From: Sodiomyces alkalinus F11
Lineage: Eukaryota > Ascomycota > Sordariomycetes > Glomerellales > Plectosphaerellaceae
Assembly (NCBI RefSeq): GCF_003711515.1
Contig: NW_021167095.1
Coordinates: forward strand, 338,001 to 402,000
Reading direction: 5' to 3'
Length of the DNA: 64,000 bases
Part shown: positions 49,150 to 61,055 of the stretch, piece after piece
Layout: every line of letters starts with the position of its first letter
Numbering within the stretch: position 1 is the first letter of the stretch
Translations under genes and position numbers: made by a program
The notes under the pieces: model-generated
Database searches by the model: none
Told to the model about the DNA's origin: nothing
What the model saw: only the letters and a program-made list of their open reading frames with translations

Positions 49150-52100
49150 ATAGCGTAGATAACTCCCAAAAATAAGCAGATATAAGTAAATAAACTAAGT
49201 AAAGAGCTATTGTATACCCTTATTCCTCTAATCACCCCGTCCTCTATATATACTAAGTTAGGGATCCTCTTAGCTTTAGTTCCTCTATATATACTATTCC
49301 CCTACTATCCTTACTATCTATATCCTTATCTAATCCTCTATATATACCTCTACTTACGCTTTCGTAAGGTTCTTCCTCTTACTATATAGTTAGGCTTACT
49401 AGCCTTCTTAGCCTCTTAATTAGTAATAGCCTTATCTGCTTCCTACTTAATAATGGTATTATCATAACGCTATCCTCCTTATTCTATAGCTCGCGATAAC
49501 GGGAGATACTTACTACTATTAGCGGCGGTATCTTATACAGCGGCTCTATAAGGGTTATTAAACGACTAGACTTAATCCTTACGGCTATAGTTACTTAGCC
49601 TAAACGGTATATTCCTTATCTCGATTAACCTATAGAATAGTAAACTATAAGATATTTCTAGGCTATAACTCTAGGATACTTAGTCCTTCTCCTACTAACT
49701 CTATATATCCGTCCTTATAGAAAAGTCGACGATATCTTCTCGGTTATACGTATAATAACTAGTAGCCGAGCTAATCTTAACAGGAGCGGGCTACGGCTAC
49801 TTCTTTAGCTTAGTTTTCTTTTAATTAGAGGAACCGGTAGTGGCTTAGGCTTTAGGAGACTCGGGCGGTATTATAATAAGAGAGGGTTCGGTAGCTAGGG
49901 GCGTGCTTTCCTTAATAACCTTCTTATACTTAGGGGTAATAAGCTTAAGGTTACCTAGCTCTAAGAACGCGCCGCTATTATTATTATCGAACGCCGGGAC
50001 TTTAATCAGTCCTTAATTAGGGGAAAGGGACTTCTGCTTAGTCGTTTAAGGGGTCTTAGGCGCCTTAAGCGTCTTCGGCGTCTTTAGTCCCTTTAGCGGG
50101 GTAACGGGCGTCCACTTCTTATTAATAGGCTTAAAACCCGTTATCTTACGTGGATTATAGGAGGGGGTTATAATAGGAGTAGTAGTAGGAGCTAGGTTAG
50201 GAGTTAGGGTAGGTTACTTAAGAGCTAGCTCGGGCTAATAGCCGAAGCCGAAGAGTTAGCCCGTATAGCTTAACTAGCTATACCGGATATACTATATATA
50301 ACTAGCGTTATCTATAGTATATAATCGATATACCCTAAAGGATACAGGAAATACGTAACCCTCTTAAATAATAAAACGAATCTATTTACTTCTAAATAGA
50401 CTATACGAGTACGTATCTTTTTACTAAGGGCCCGATATAACGTAAAACTTCCTGGTTAGGCTATATATAGCCTCCTCGGGCGCCTTAATATACTATAGCT
50501 AATTTATAGCGCCTCGGAAGCTCTTTAGTAAAGGTTTCTTAGCTCCTCCTTTATACTGTATTCTATAGTATACGTATATAACCTAAGTCTCTTAATCTAA
50601 GATTAGACTACTAAAGTAGTTACCTTTAAAATAGTATATAAAAGGAATTAGCCGGCTTATCGTAATACGAAAAAGGTCCTTATCGCTAATATCTAGGTGG
50701 TTATACTTCCTCTTTTTCGTGTTATATCCCCACGAGTCGACGTTATTAATCTAAGACTTAGGCCTAGAATTACTAATCTGCCTAGTAGTTATTACCGTGA
50801 TTAGGTCTTTTAGGGTGGACTTTTCTAACCACTTATTCTTAGAGACGTTATTATACACTCTCTATATAGTAAGTAAAGCCGTTCGGGTAAATATAATACT
50901 ATCCCTACGGACCTTTACTATTAGAGTTAACTAGGTTACTTAATCTATAGCTTCTTCTCCTAAGTACTCCCCTTTTATACTTCCTAGAAGCTATTAAATA
51001 GCCTATTAGTTAGCCTTATTACTTATAGCGAATCTAAAGAAAAGAGGGTTATTATTGCATACGTTACATAGACGGTAAGGGAGGCCGGTTAAGGGAAAAG
51101 CCTATCTGCTTTTCTTAGGAATATATTCTGTGCGGCTCCTAGTACGAGATTCGATAACTACGCGTGCCTTAGGGTGAATATACCGCTTAAGTAAGTCTCC
51201 TACCGGAGTAATAGCTTAGTAGTTAGTTATATCGAGGGGTTATACGTTTAGTATATAAGAAAGGAGGAGTAAGGGAAAAGAGGATACTAAGGGGAAATAA
51301 GACCTAATATAAGTATAAGCTACGGTAGGCTAGCCTGATTAGGTCTAGAGGTATTAAGGGAAGTTAAAAAAAAAAGGAAAAGTCGTTATTTATAAAATAA
51401 AAGTTAGTGGTTACGGGTGATATCCGAGAGCGAAGGGCTAGTTAAAAACTAAGGAGTAGAAGAGAGGGAAAAGAGATCCTTAGAGCCCGAGGTTAGGGGA
51501 TATTGATCCTCCTCTAATAAGCTCGAAAGTGCCTTCTTCCGTGATAGTCTTTACCTTAAGAGTTCCTTTATAGTAAGCGTTACTATTTAGCTACTACCTA
51601 TAACGGAGTTTTTTCGATTAATTAAAGGAGGTATGCCTTAGTTATAGCGATAGTGACTTATGTAACCCGGCGGGAAGGTCCCTAATTAGGAAAAGGATAT
51701 TAAATCCGGGCTCTAATTAGTCGAAAAGATTAGACGAAATAGCTCCTGCGTTATTTAGTTATAGTCGTAGCCGTGACTTAGGAATAAGGGATCTAAAAGG
51801 GGAAATAATAAATCACCCGTCTCTTAAGCCGTAGCAGGCAAAGCCCCTTTATGACTACTTTAACTCAATAGCCGCCTTTAGAATTTATAGTAGTGATAAG
51901 GCTTATAACCTCCCTTAATCGCTCAATCCCTTAAGTATAAAAGGCGAGCTTTTTAATAGCATCCCTCTTCTTCTGCTTCTTTTTCCCTACCGTAATATTA
52001 AGGCAGATAGAAATATAACTACTACTTATACCTATAATAACTAATAATAGTAATAATAGCGACTAAACGATTAATTAGTATACTTGACGAGACCGAGTCG

Positions 52101-52850
52101 TAAAAGAGGAAGAAGGCAGTAGGCCGGTAATAATCTATTAAACCGACTCCCTGGTTTTAGTCTATAGCTCGTCTACCCCTGAAAACTTATAAGGAATACT
52201 TCTTTAGGGTAACCCTAGTGGATATAGTGGTAGGCGTTTATCGATTCTATATATAGGTTACCCTAATTAGGTCCTAAAGAGGCTAATAATCTATAAGTAA
52301 ACTCCTATCTTAGTTAGTATAAAGTGGCTAGTAAGGGCGGCTTATTATACGTCAAGTTAGACTTCCTATAGTCGTTAATTCCTAGTAAAAGTAAGGCAGC
52401 CGTTACTAGGCGAGTCTAGGATACTTTTCCTAACCTTAGGGACGTTAAGATTAGCTTATTTATAAAGATAAAGACTAATAATAGTTCGCCCCTTTTCCGT
52501 TATCGAGTCTTTATAGTACAGAATACAGCTAGCCCTTAAAGGGAATATCTTATAAAGATTATCTCGAGGCCTTATACTACTAGGGCACTTTTAATCTAGA
52601 TATACGGCACCGTTAATAAAGTCCCCTACTAGTGATTCGAGGACTCTTAGATAGCTATAACTAATCAGGTTAATAATAGGATTCTATACCCCTTTTTCGA
52701 GTACGTGTTTCTTTAGAGGAGTAAGGAGTTCCCGGACTATACTAGCTACTAATTTCACGAGTCCGCCTACACGTATTATACCGATACCCTTCGAATACAG
52801 TTTTAATAGAGTGATTAAAAGGTCTCTTAGCTAGATAATAAGTATCCTAG
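49150..52850 (-). pseudogene. Unidentified RIP-killed coding region between the two LINE B copies (element E)
   Basis: Minus-strand reading stays protein-like for about 1,200 codons, in two frames. The first (about 52850-51245) includes KRPFNHSIKTVFEGYRYNTC, DSVSSSILINRLVAIITI, LLYLRDxAIKGGYKPYHYYK and FPPGYISHYRYN. The second (about 51260-49170) includes PLTGLPYRLCNVCNNNPLFF, FAISNKANxxAIxxLLGSIK, IVKVRRDSIIFTRTALLTI, NNVSKNKWLEKSTLKDLI and a Lys/Pro/Thr-rich tail (KPINKKWTPVTPLKGLKTPK), then a basic segment (RGRTLRKRK). Stops are nearly all TAG/TAA where Gln or Trp would fit. The frame change near 51250 may be an intron or an indel. I do not recognise any family. It is probably a transposon or multicopy gene, since single-copy host genes escape RIP. 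Confidence 0.5.
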
Positions 52851-53321
52851 TATTAGATATCCTAATCCTTCTTCTAAGCAGAGTATAGTACTATCTTAGT
52901 CGATTTATAACGACCGTTACCAACCTTTATAGTCCTCTTATTATAGCGTTTATATTATTAATATAAAGGCTATTTATTAATAGGTAGCTCGCTAGTAATA
53001 AGATACTTTAAGGGGTTAAGATCCCCTAGCTCGGGATAGTATTGCGGCTAAAATTCTGGCTCTAATATATCGGTATTAGACTACACTAGATAGCCACTAT
53101 TAGAGGGTTAAGGATAGCGCTTAGTATTAAAAGGGGGAGACTATTAAGTATGTTCAGTTCTCTTTTCCTATAAGGGTTTATATCTAGCGTAGGGAAATCG
53201 AGGTATATATCCCCGAGTATAAGGACTATAAAGAAGGACCGGTTTAGGAGTAAAAGAAAGGACGGAATAGGTGTCTTTTACGGTAAATAGGGGAATAGAG
53301 GCATAGTTATAACTAAATAAA

Positions 53322-56300
53322 GTATTATATTATTATTATCGATCTTACTCCGCTATCCTGAATAATCTATAGGAGCCTTCCTAGGCTATATAGTCCTTCT
53401 CGGGTAGCTATAGAGGGGAAAACCCGGGTAAAAGCCGGGGAAAACCTTTATACACTTCCTTAGGTGGAGAGGTACCGCTATAGGGCCGATATAGCCCCGG
53501 TTCTTACCTATTACGTATCTGGATCTTACCTCTAGGCTAGTGGCTAACGGGAAGTATAGTAGGCTAGTGGTTAGGTAAGTTAGCCTAAGCTAATCTTTAT
53601 CGGTAGAGCGGGGGCTAAGGGGGCGCTACCGCGCTTCCGCTATACGCCGGCTACGGCTTTTTAGCCTCGGTCTCCCTATATCCCTTAAGGATTATGCCTT
53701 TTATTCCTTCCGTTCGGTTAATCAAGAGAGTAAGGAGGTAAGCGTCTCCTGCCTCCCCTAGGTAGGTTCCTGCTATATCCGGTGGTAGGTAGGGGAAATA
53801 TAGTCTTACCCTAGTATAAGAATTAGATAGTTAATAGCCCCTAAGGCCTTTATACCTTAATCCTCCTTTTTCCTCTTATAACGCTAATAAGTTTATTATA
53901 AGTTTTCCTCCCCATCTATTCCCGCTTACGGTCCTATAGATTTATAGTTACGACTTATACTAATTAGTAAACCCCTTCAGTTTTCTCGTCGTATTCTTAT
54001 TATAATTTTACTATACGTGTCTCGCGGTAGCGTTATAATAACGTAGTGGCGTAGGGTTAACTATATAGTATAGTATTAATCTATATATATGTATAAGTAA
54101 TTAGTAGTAGTAGTTTAATATAAGTTCTCTTTACAGTATAGGAGTGCCTCTGTGGTAGTATACTAATAGTCGTAGATATCTTCTCCTAGTAATAACGCTA
54201 ATACTAATAATAATTATAACCGTTATAAAAAAGGCTTGATCCGGGTTATACCATATATGAGCCCTAGTAGTATTTATACGGTGCCGTAGTGGCTGACTTA
54301 GGGTAGTCATATACGTTATAGTAAGCGCTTAGGTATTTATCTAGACGATATAGAGGCTTACTCTAATACTATAGGAAGTAGTATAGCCTGTTTTTAATAT
54401 ACTAATAGCCGGCGTCTCTATAAGCATATAAGTCGTGCCGGTGCCATCGTAGTATTATAGATATACGGTAGTAGCGTATTCTAATTATCTTAATAGGTCC
54501 CCTCCGTTACTAAAAAGCAGTAATAGCGTTTTATAGATCTTTATAAGGCGTATATAGCGGTAAAGGCTACCGGTAACAAGGGTATCGCTACTATAAGTAT
54601 CCCCCTTTAATGCTATAGTAGTCTCCTTACTAATAAGCTATAGGCTAAGGAGCGCCTAGGGACGGCGTCCCGGTCTTTTAGCCGGGCCCTAAACCGGGCG
54701 TTACCTTTTGGTTATAGTCGCGGCGGCACCGCGCCGGCGGAATTATAGGAGTTAGCTCGCCTAATAAGGCGTTAGAAGGGTAACATAGACCTAATTCTAG
54801 AGTACCTTATAAGTGGCCTCCTTTTAGCCCCGTTATAGCCCCTAGCGGTAAGAGTTAGCTAACTAGCCCTTTTAGGGCTTTGAGTATAATAAGAGCAATA
54901 TTATTGCTACTAAGGGCGATAAGGATAATAATAATTAATAGCGCCTTATTAGTACTAAGCTAATACTGCTAGGGTCCCGGCTTATAGGACCCTTATTAAT
55001 AATTAACTAGCTCGCTATACTATTCTATCCCCGCTTTAGTCTCGCTTCGGTGCTATCGCTATTTTTATAGGCCTCTATAACTTTAGGGGTAAGGCGAAAG
55101 TCCTTAAGCCTTTTCCGTTATAGGAACTATCTTATAACTACCCCGGCCTTAGTATTATATTCTAGTACGTTATATAAATCTTCTCTAGTTATAAGTAATC
55201 TCCTTATAGCACCGAACAGGTCCTTACGGTCCTCCTCGGTTACCTCCTAGTATTAGAGTACTATATACTCTGCTATTTCCGCCCCTCCGTCCCTATAAAG
55301 ATACCGCGGTAATAGGAAGCCCGGCACCCTTACTTAAGCTAGGAATACTTATAGGCCTAGTTTTTCTAATCTAAGTTAGGTAAGTACGGAGCTCTACGAC
55401 TTAAGGAGTCCTTTATATTTCCGGAGGGAGCGTTATACCGGCGAGCGGTTTAGTACCCTACGGTATAGGTATAGGGCCGCTATACTTCCGCCTAGGCTTA
55501 ACCCTATTCCCTTATAAGGGCCTTCCTCGGGGGTAAGGTTCTGGCCTAGGTTCTTAGGGCGGTAAGCTATACTATCCACGCGAGGGCGGCGTAGGTCCTA
55601 TAGTACTAATTCGGTATTATTAGGGCTTTTACCGCGGCGTATACTCCGGCTAATATTTTATCTTCGGTCCTTTCTTCCTATATCCGAAGGATCTTTCGGG
55701 CGCTTAGGCTTAAGAGGTAAAGGTTAAGAGGCGGGATAAGGGTCTCTTTTTCGAGGACCCTAACCGGCGTGGCCTTATAGGCACCGGCTATTGATGACAG
55801 GTAGGGGTTCTATACCACTATAAGTGCCGCTATAAGGCTATACTAGGGGTCGGCCCTTATCTTATAAACGGCTAAGGTATAATAGGTTCTTACTAGTCTT
55901 ATTACTATAAGGTATAGCCTTCTTATATCTATAAAGCTATACCCTTATACTACCGTACTAAGCCTTAAAAAGACGTATATTTAGGTGGCTAGTCGGCTTT
56001 TTACCTTTTTTACATGTCGCCGGAAATCGAGTTTCCTATTAAGCTAGACGCTTAGGAGCCTTATCGCCTCCGTTACCGGTACCGAAATAGCGTTAAGGGG
56101 GAGTAGGGTAGGGGAGGGTTAGCGTGACTTCGTAAAGGGGATATGAATATACTTAGCTAGTTCGAATTATAGTCTACTCGCTATCTCCTAATCTAGGTAA
56201 GTATACTATACGGCGGCGAGGCAGTACTGCGCCTATACCTTTATTCTACTAAAGGCGATAATATTCGTGTTATTAGTAAATCTTACTACTATTATTTTAA

Positions 56301-59300
56301 GGACTTTCCCTAACTCCTCGTAAAGGGTAAAGATATAGAGGATAAAAAGAATAGGGGAGATCGGGGAGCTTTATAGCACCCCTCCGTAAAGGTACCGCGG
56401 GGGGGCTATTTTATCCTTAAGTAGTAGCTAGGCTATATATCCTTAGAGGAAGCTACGAATTAGGGTAGTAAGCTATTAGGGGAATCCCTTTCTTTTAAGT
56501 ACCTTAAGGAGGCGAGAGTAGGGGACTATATCGAAGGCGCCTTTAATATTTAGTTAGTGTATCGAAGTAATACTGCTATAGGCCTAGCTCGCCTTTACGG
56601 CCTCTATAACTCTTTATACTACTATCTCTATACTCCGCCTAGTCCGGTTACCTATCTACCTATCCGGGAGAAGCCGATACTCCTCTATAATAGCGGCGAT
56701 ACGGTCGGTTAGTATCCCCTTAAGGACTTAACCTAGGATACTAAGGAGTAATATTAGTCGTTAGCCCTTTACTATCTTATCATCGGCCGGTGGCCGGCCT
56801 TCCTTCTTAAGGACTATTACGGTAGCGTAGCGGCACCTCTTCGGGTAATAGCCCTTTTCGAGGTATACTATAAAGATAGCACTTGGTCTTTAGTATAGGG
56901 GGGGTCTATATACTTTTAGGAGTCCTACTAAGAACCTATCGGGTCCTAGTACTACTTAGGGTTTAGTCTTCCTAAGACGCCTATATATATCCGCTATAGT
57001 GATACCGTAGCGGATATCCCATTTAGGGGGAAATTCCGCGCTTAGGGGTCTAGGGGCGGTAGGGAGGCTAGGTAGGAAGAACTTTCTATTAAGGACTTTA
57101 GCTTTCTCTGCGTATATAATAGCTAGGTTATTACTATTATCTCGGCGTCATAGCGGTACCGATAAGGGGTCTAGCGGTACTCCTCCTTTTATTTATACCT
57201 ATTTTTATAGTTGTTATAAGAGGTTATTGTTTTTTTTAGTCTTATAGGGTAGGTCTCGCTAGTATAGTCGCTTCGCTATCGCCACGGCCTTATCGCGGCG
57301 CCTCTCCGCTTCCTAGAACTTATCCTATCGGTTCTAGGACTTCTGGGATACATATTTACGGTAGAGGCGCCTTATTTCCTAGGTAAGGGCGGTAAGCTCC
57401 GCGTTCCACTAAGGGGTGGGTAGGAGTCTAGGGGTGCCCCCGCGGCGGCGCTATATAGTCATATCGCCTATAGTTATAAGGTCCCCGATTAGGCTATCTA
57501 ATACTAAGTCGATATCTCCTAGTATTATAAGGGGGCCGGTCTATTATAGTTATATAGCGGCGAGCTAAGGGACCTATAAGGGGTTAAAGTCCTTTTAGAC
57601 TTAGTAGGGCCCGCCTATATCCCGTAAAGGTATTATCGTGGTGCTTAGCGTGGTGTTTATCTTCTTGTGGATTTAGGCCGTTTATAAGTAGTAGTCTAAC
57701 CCTATAACGGCCTTATCGGGGCCTCCGAAGTCGTAGCGGAGCCCCTATATTGCCTATATAAGGTTAATAATACTAGGACACCGGCCTAGCCGGTGCTATA
57801 TAGTAGTCCCCGGGGGGGTTACTAGGTTTAGGTTCTACCGGGTTATAAGGGTAAGTAGGGTATCGGCCTAGGGCTAATAACGCGGTGGCTATAACTATAA
57901 GGGGTAGTATAGGTTAAAGTTCTTTATAAGGATATAGCGGCCCCGCGGTAGTACTATATCGAATATATTCTATAGGGGTATATTCTAGGAGATTCTAGCT
58001 AACGAGTAGTTTACTAAGTAGATTAACTATATTATAACGGCGTTATCTTTAGTCCCGAATATAACCGTGTAGACGTTACGGTAGGCCCTCTACGTCAACG
58101 TGTATAGCGGGTATCTCTTATATATATATATAGGAAGGGATAGCCTCCTCCCTTAATTAGTCGGTATACCCCTTAAGAGGGGTAGGTAAGGCTCTTCGTG
58201 AAGGGGTTAACGCCGGGTTCCTGGATTACTATTACGTTATACTCGGCGTAGCACCGAAACAGAAGCTCCCGCTATACCTACCTCCTCCCTATATTCTATA
58301 AAAGAATATAGATTCTTATTAGTTAATAGGAGGAGGGGGATAAGTTAATATACCCGGTATAACCGGGGTTTAGTCCTAGCTTTATAGCTCCTATTACGGT
58401 GCCTTACTAGCCCCGCGGGGGACTATATAGGCGCTTATTAGGCCTGGTATCGAGGAGCCCTCCTATGCTTAGTCCTTTTTAGGGGGTGTCCCCGGCCTTT
58501 ATAGAAGGGCCGGTCCTAGTCCTAGGCGATAATAATCGGGGGAAAGATCTACGGCTACTATAGGTATACCGCTTCGGTCTAACGGGTAATATCGAAGTCT
58601 TTAGCCCGGTACTTATAGGCTTTACGAGTCTTCTTAGCCTTTTATTTTAGTAATTAGTATAAGTTATCGAAGTTATTATAGTCTCCGGTATAGGCGGTAC
58701 AGCGGCGGGAGTAGCCTAGCGCTATAGCGTTATAGTATCCTAGTCCTTATAAGTACGCCGATTCAGGCTTAGCGTAGTAGCGGTATACCCTTTTTACCAC
58801 GGGGTAGCCGTTAGCCCTATAACCGAAGTATAGGTACTTATAATACCTTAACGGGCTAAGGTTAGGATTCTATAGTTTATAGATATAGCTGCCCCCTTCG
58901 AAGAGGAGGGTATTCCAGATAAGGCTAGCTGCCCCTTCCGGTAAAGCCGATCCGATAAGGAGAAGCGCTACCCTACTAATACCGCGACGGGGTACTTCTT
59001 ATTATACTCGGAGGAATTTAGCCTTAGGGTTTATATTTTATAGGGATACTAGTAGGTCCTCCTTAGATAAGGCGTTAAGGTCCTCCTAAGGGATAGCTTT
59101 AGCGAGTATAGGGTAGGTTTATATAGTTAGAGTAGCTCTTTTACTAAAGGCTTTCTCGACCTATTATTCCTTATAGGTGGTCTACTACTATACCTTTTCG
59201 GTAAAGGTAAGGTAGATATCTCCGCTAGGTAGCTTTTATGCTGCTACGGCGTTATATCGGGTAATTATAGTATTCATAGCTTAACTAATTTCCTTTAGGG

Positions 59301-59945
59301 TCCTGGCTTTAAGGGGCTAGTCTTCGGGGAGGGTTCCTTAGCGGACTATTAGTTCCCGGTAATACCTAGCGGGGATTATTTTAGGGGGGGCGGGGTCCCG
59401 CGGCGGCGCCGCCGCGGGTACTCGGGCTATAATATTAGCCTAAGTCTTTCTTATACTACTTATTCCTTTTCGGAGTTCCTTACAGATAACGTGGCGGACG
59501 GATATATATAAATATACTAGCAGTGGCGTGCCGGCGTTATTATAGGTACTATATATTATAATTAGTTCCTTTACTAGCTCTATAACTTATTTAATCGTAT
59601 TTCTATTAGCTGGTAGGGCCTAAATTTCTGCCTTAATCTTAGCTACTCTTAGTTCCGGGGGGCGCGGTAGTCCCCTTTCGGTCTTATATCGGTTCCGCGC
59701 TATATCCTGCCTCGGGAGGGGGGGGGAGCGCTTATATTACGAAAAATAAGCCCGTTATAAATTGTGTATAGTCGAGGTCGGGATAATGCTATCCTATAAC
59801 TCTTCTAGCTATACCGTAGCGCCGGTATTATAGTGCCGCTATAATAGTATCCCGGGAGGGAGGCGGTAGCTATAATCTCTGTCTTAGTAGTTTTATCGAT
59901 TTTATTCTTATTACGCGCTCGTGGTTAATAGGCGTCTCGAAATCG
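53322..59945 (-). mobile_element. LINE family B, copy 2
   Basis: Minus-strand, about 6.6 kb, collinear with copy 1: TTA tail (53322-53339) followed by GATCTTACTCCGCTATCC, the CTCCTGCCTCCC block near 53745, the shared CGCCTAGGGACGGCGTCCCG segment near 54653-54672, RNase H-like and RT regions (about 55200-57050), endonuclease (about 57550-58350) and ORF1 (to about 59940). At the RT active site (56257-56283) it reads FTNNTNIIAF, so both catalytic Asp positions are Asn. Unlike copy 1 it has no N gap. Copy 1 can be compared base by base to separate RIP changes from older divergence. Confidence 0.85.
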
Positions 59946-59989
59946 TTTTAAGGTCTTAAACTAAATAAAGTAGTCGGGGCCGGATCGGC

Positions 59990-60892
59990 TAGTAGGTAGT
60001 GAATTATAATATTTTTATTATTTATTACTCTGCTCTCGCTTAGCTAAGCTAGGCTAGCCACCTAGGTAATAGTCCTTCTTTAATTCTCGAGGGGAAACCG
60101 TTAATAGATAAAAGCCCCTACGCTCTTATTAAATAAGTAAGTCTATTATGCGTGGCCGCTTCTGTATCGCTCTATAGCCCCGTTTTTATCGTTATTCGAA
60201 AACCGGATCTTACCTCTAGGCTAATAGCTAATAAGGGTTGGCTAGTTAGTTTAGTAGGTGCCGTATCGGTCGCACGCGCCCTTAGTGCGCTATCGCTATA
60301 GTCCCTCGCCGCCGTCCTTTCCTTTATTCCTGATCCGGCGAGGTTATTATTCCCTCGCCACGGCACCCTTTATACCCTCCCTCCTTTTTATAGGGGGGGG
60401 CGCGTCTACCCCCCCCCCCTTACTCCTTCTTGTATGTATTATTTATTCTAAAGCGTCCTTTATATACCTGCTATTTATAGTAGCCCTTATTTAGTTATAT
60501 ACCTCCCTTACTCGCGCTACGTAGGCTCTCCGGGGTAAGCGTTATAGTATAGGCCGGGCGTGGCTACTATTTTCTAGAAGGCGTAGTGACTCGTAGGGCT
60601 AATCTACCGCTCCCTTTTCTTATAACCCTCCCTCTTTTCCTCTCTTTTCCTCCTTTCCTCTTTTCCTCCTTTAAGCTATTATTCTTAAGGTAAGTTTTAC
60701 GTGGTCGGTGCGATATAGGTACGGCCCTAGAACTCCTATATAGGATCCCCGGTACTATTCGGCTATATAGTAGGGGATCTAATAGGGTCCCGGGTTATAC
60801 TATCCTCGCGCCGCCCCCGCTCCGCTCCCGTAACGCCCGCCTTAGTCTAACTCTTTTACCCCTTTAGATACCTAGTAATAAGACCTCTATTC
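59990..60892 (+). repeat. Inverted partial copy of element D terminal segment
   Basis: Reverse-complement match of 40985-41870, starting TTTTTATTATTTATTACTCT and running to AGGTATC-type words near 60870 (plus reads GATACCTAGTAATAAGACC). The remainder of element D is absent here; about 40 bases later LINE A begins. The two copies face each other across 18 kb holding both LINE B copies and element E. Confidence 0.7.
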
Positions 60893-61055
60893 AGGAAGAA
60901 CGGGCTTAATCCTTCTTACTACTCTTTTAGAGGGACCCACGTTTTACGCGCAAACGCTCCAAACTACTTAAAAGCTATATCAATCGATAGCCCTTTTCGA
61001 GCTCTATACGTCTATCTATAGCCCTGTATCGCGCAGGTGCTATTTAGGGCGTAAA

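Noticed and set aside
51540..53160. A different minus-strand frame across element E and a plus-strand frame near 52620-53310
   Set aside because: Both are largely free of stops, but the frame reported has more natural residue composition. This shows that TA-rich RIP DNA leaves several frames open, so frame calls there are tentative.
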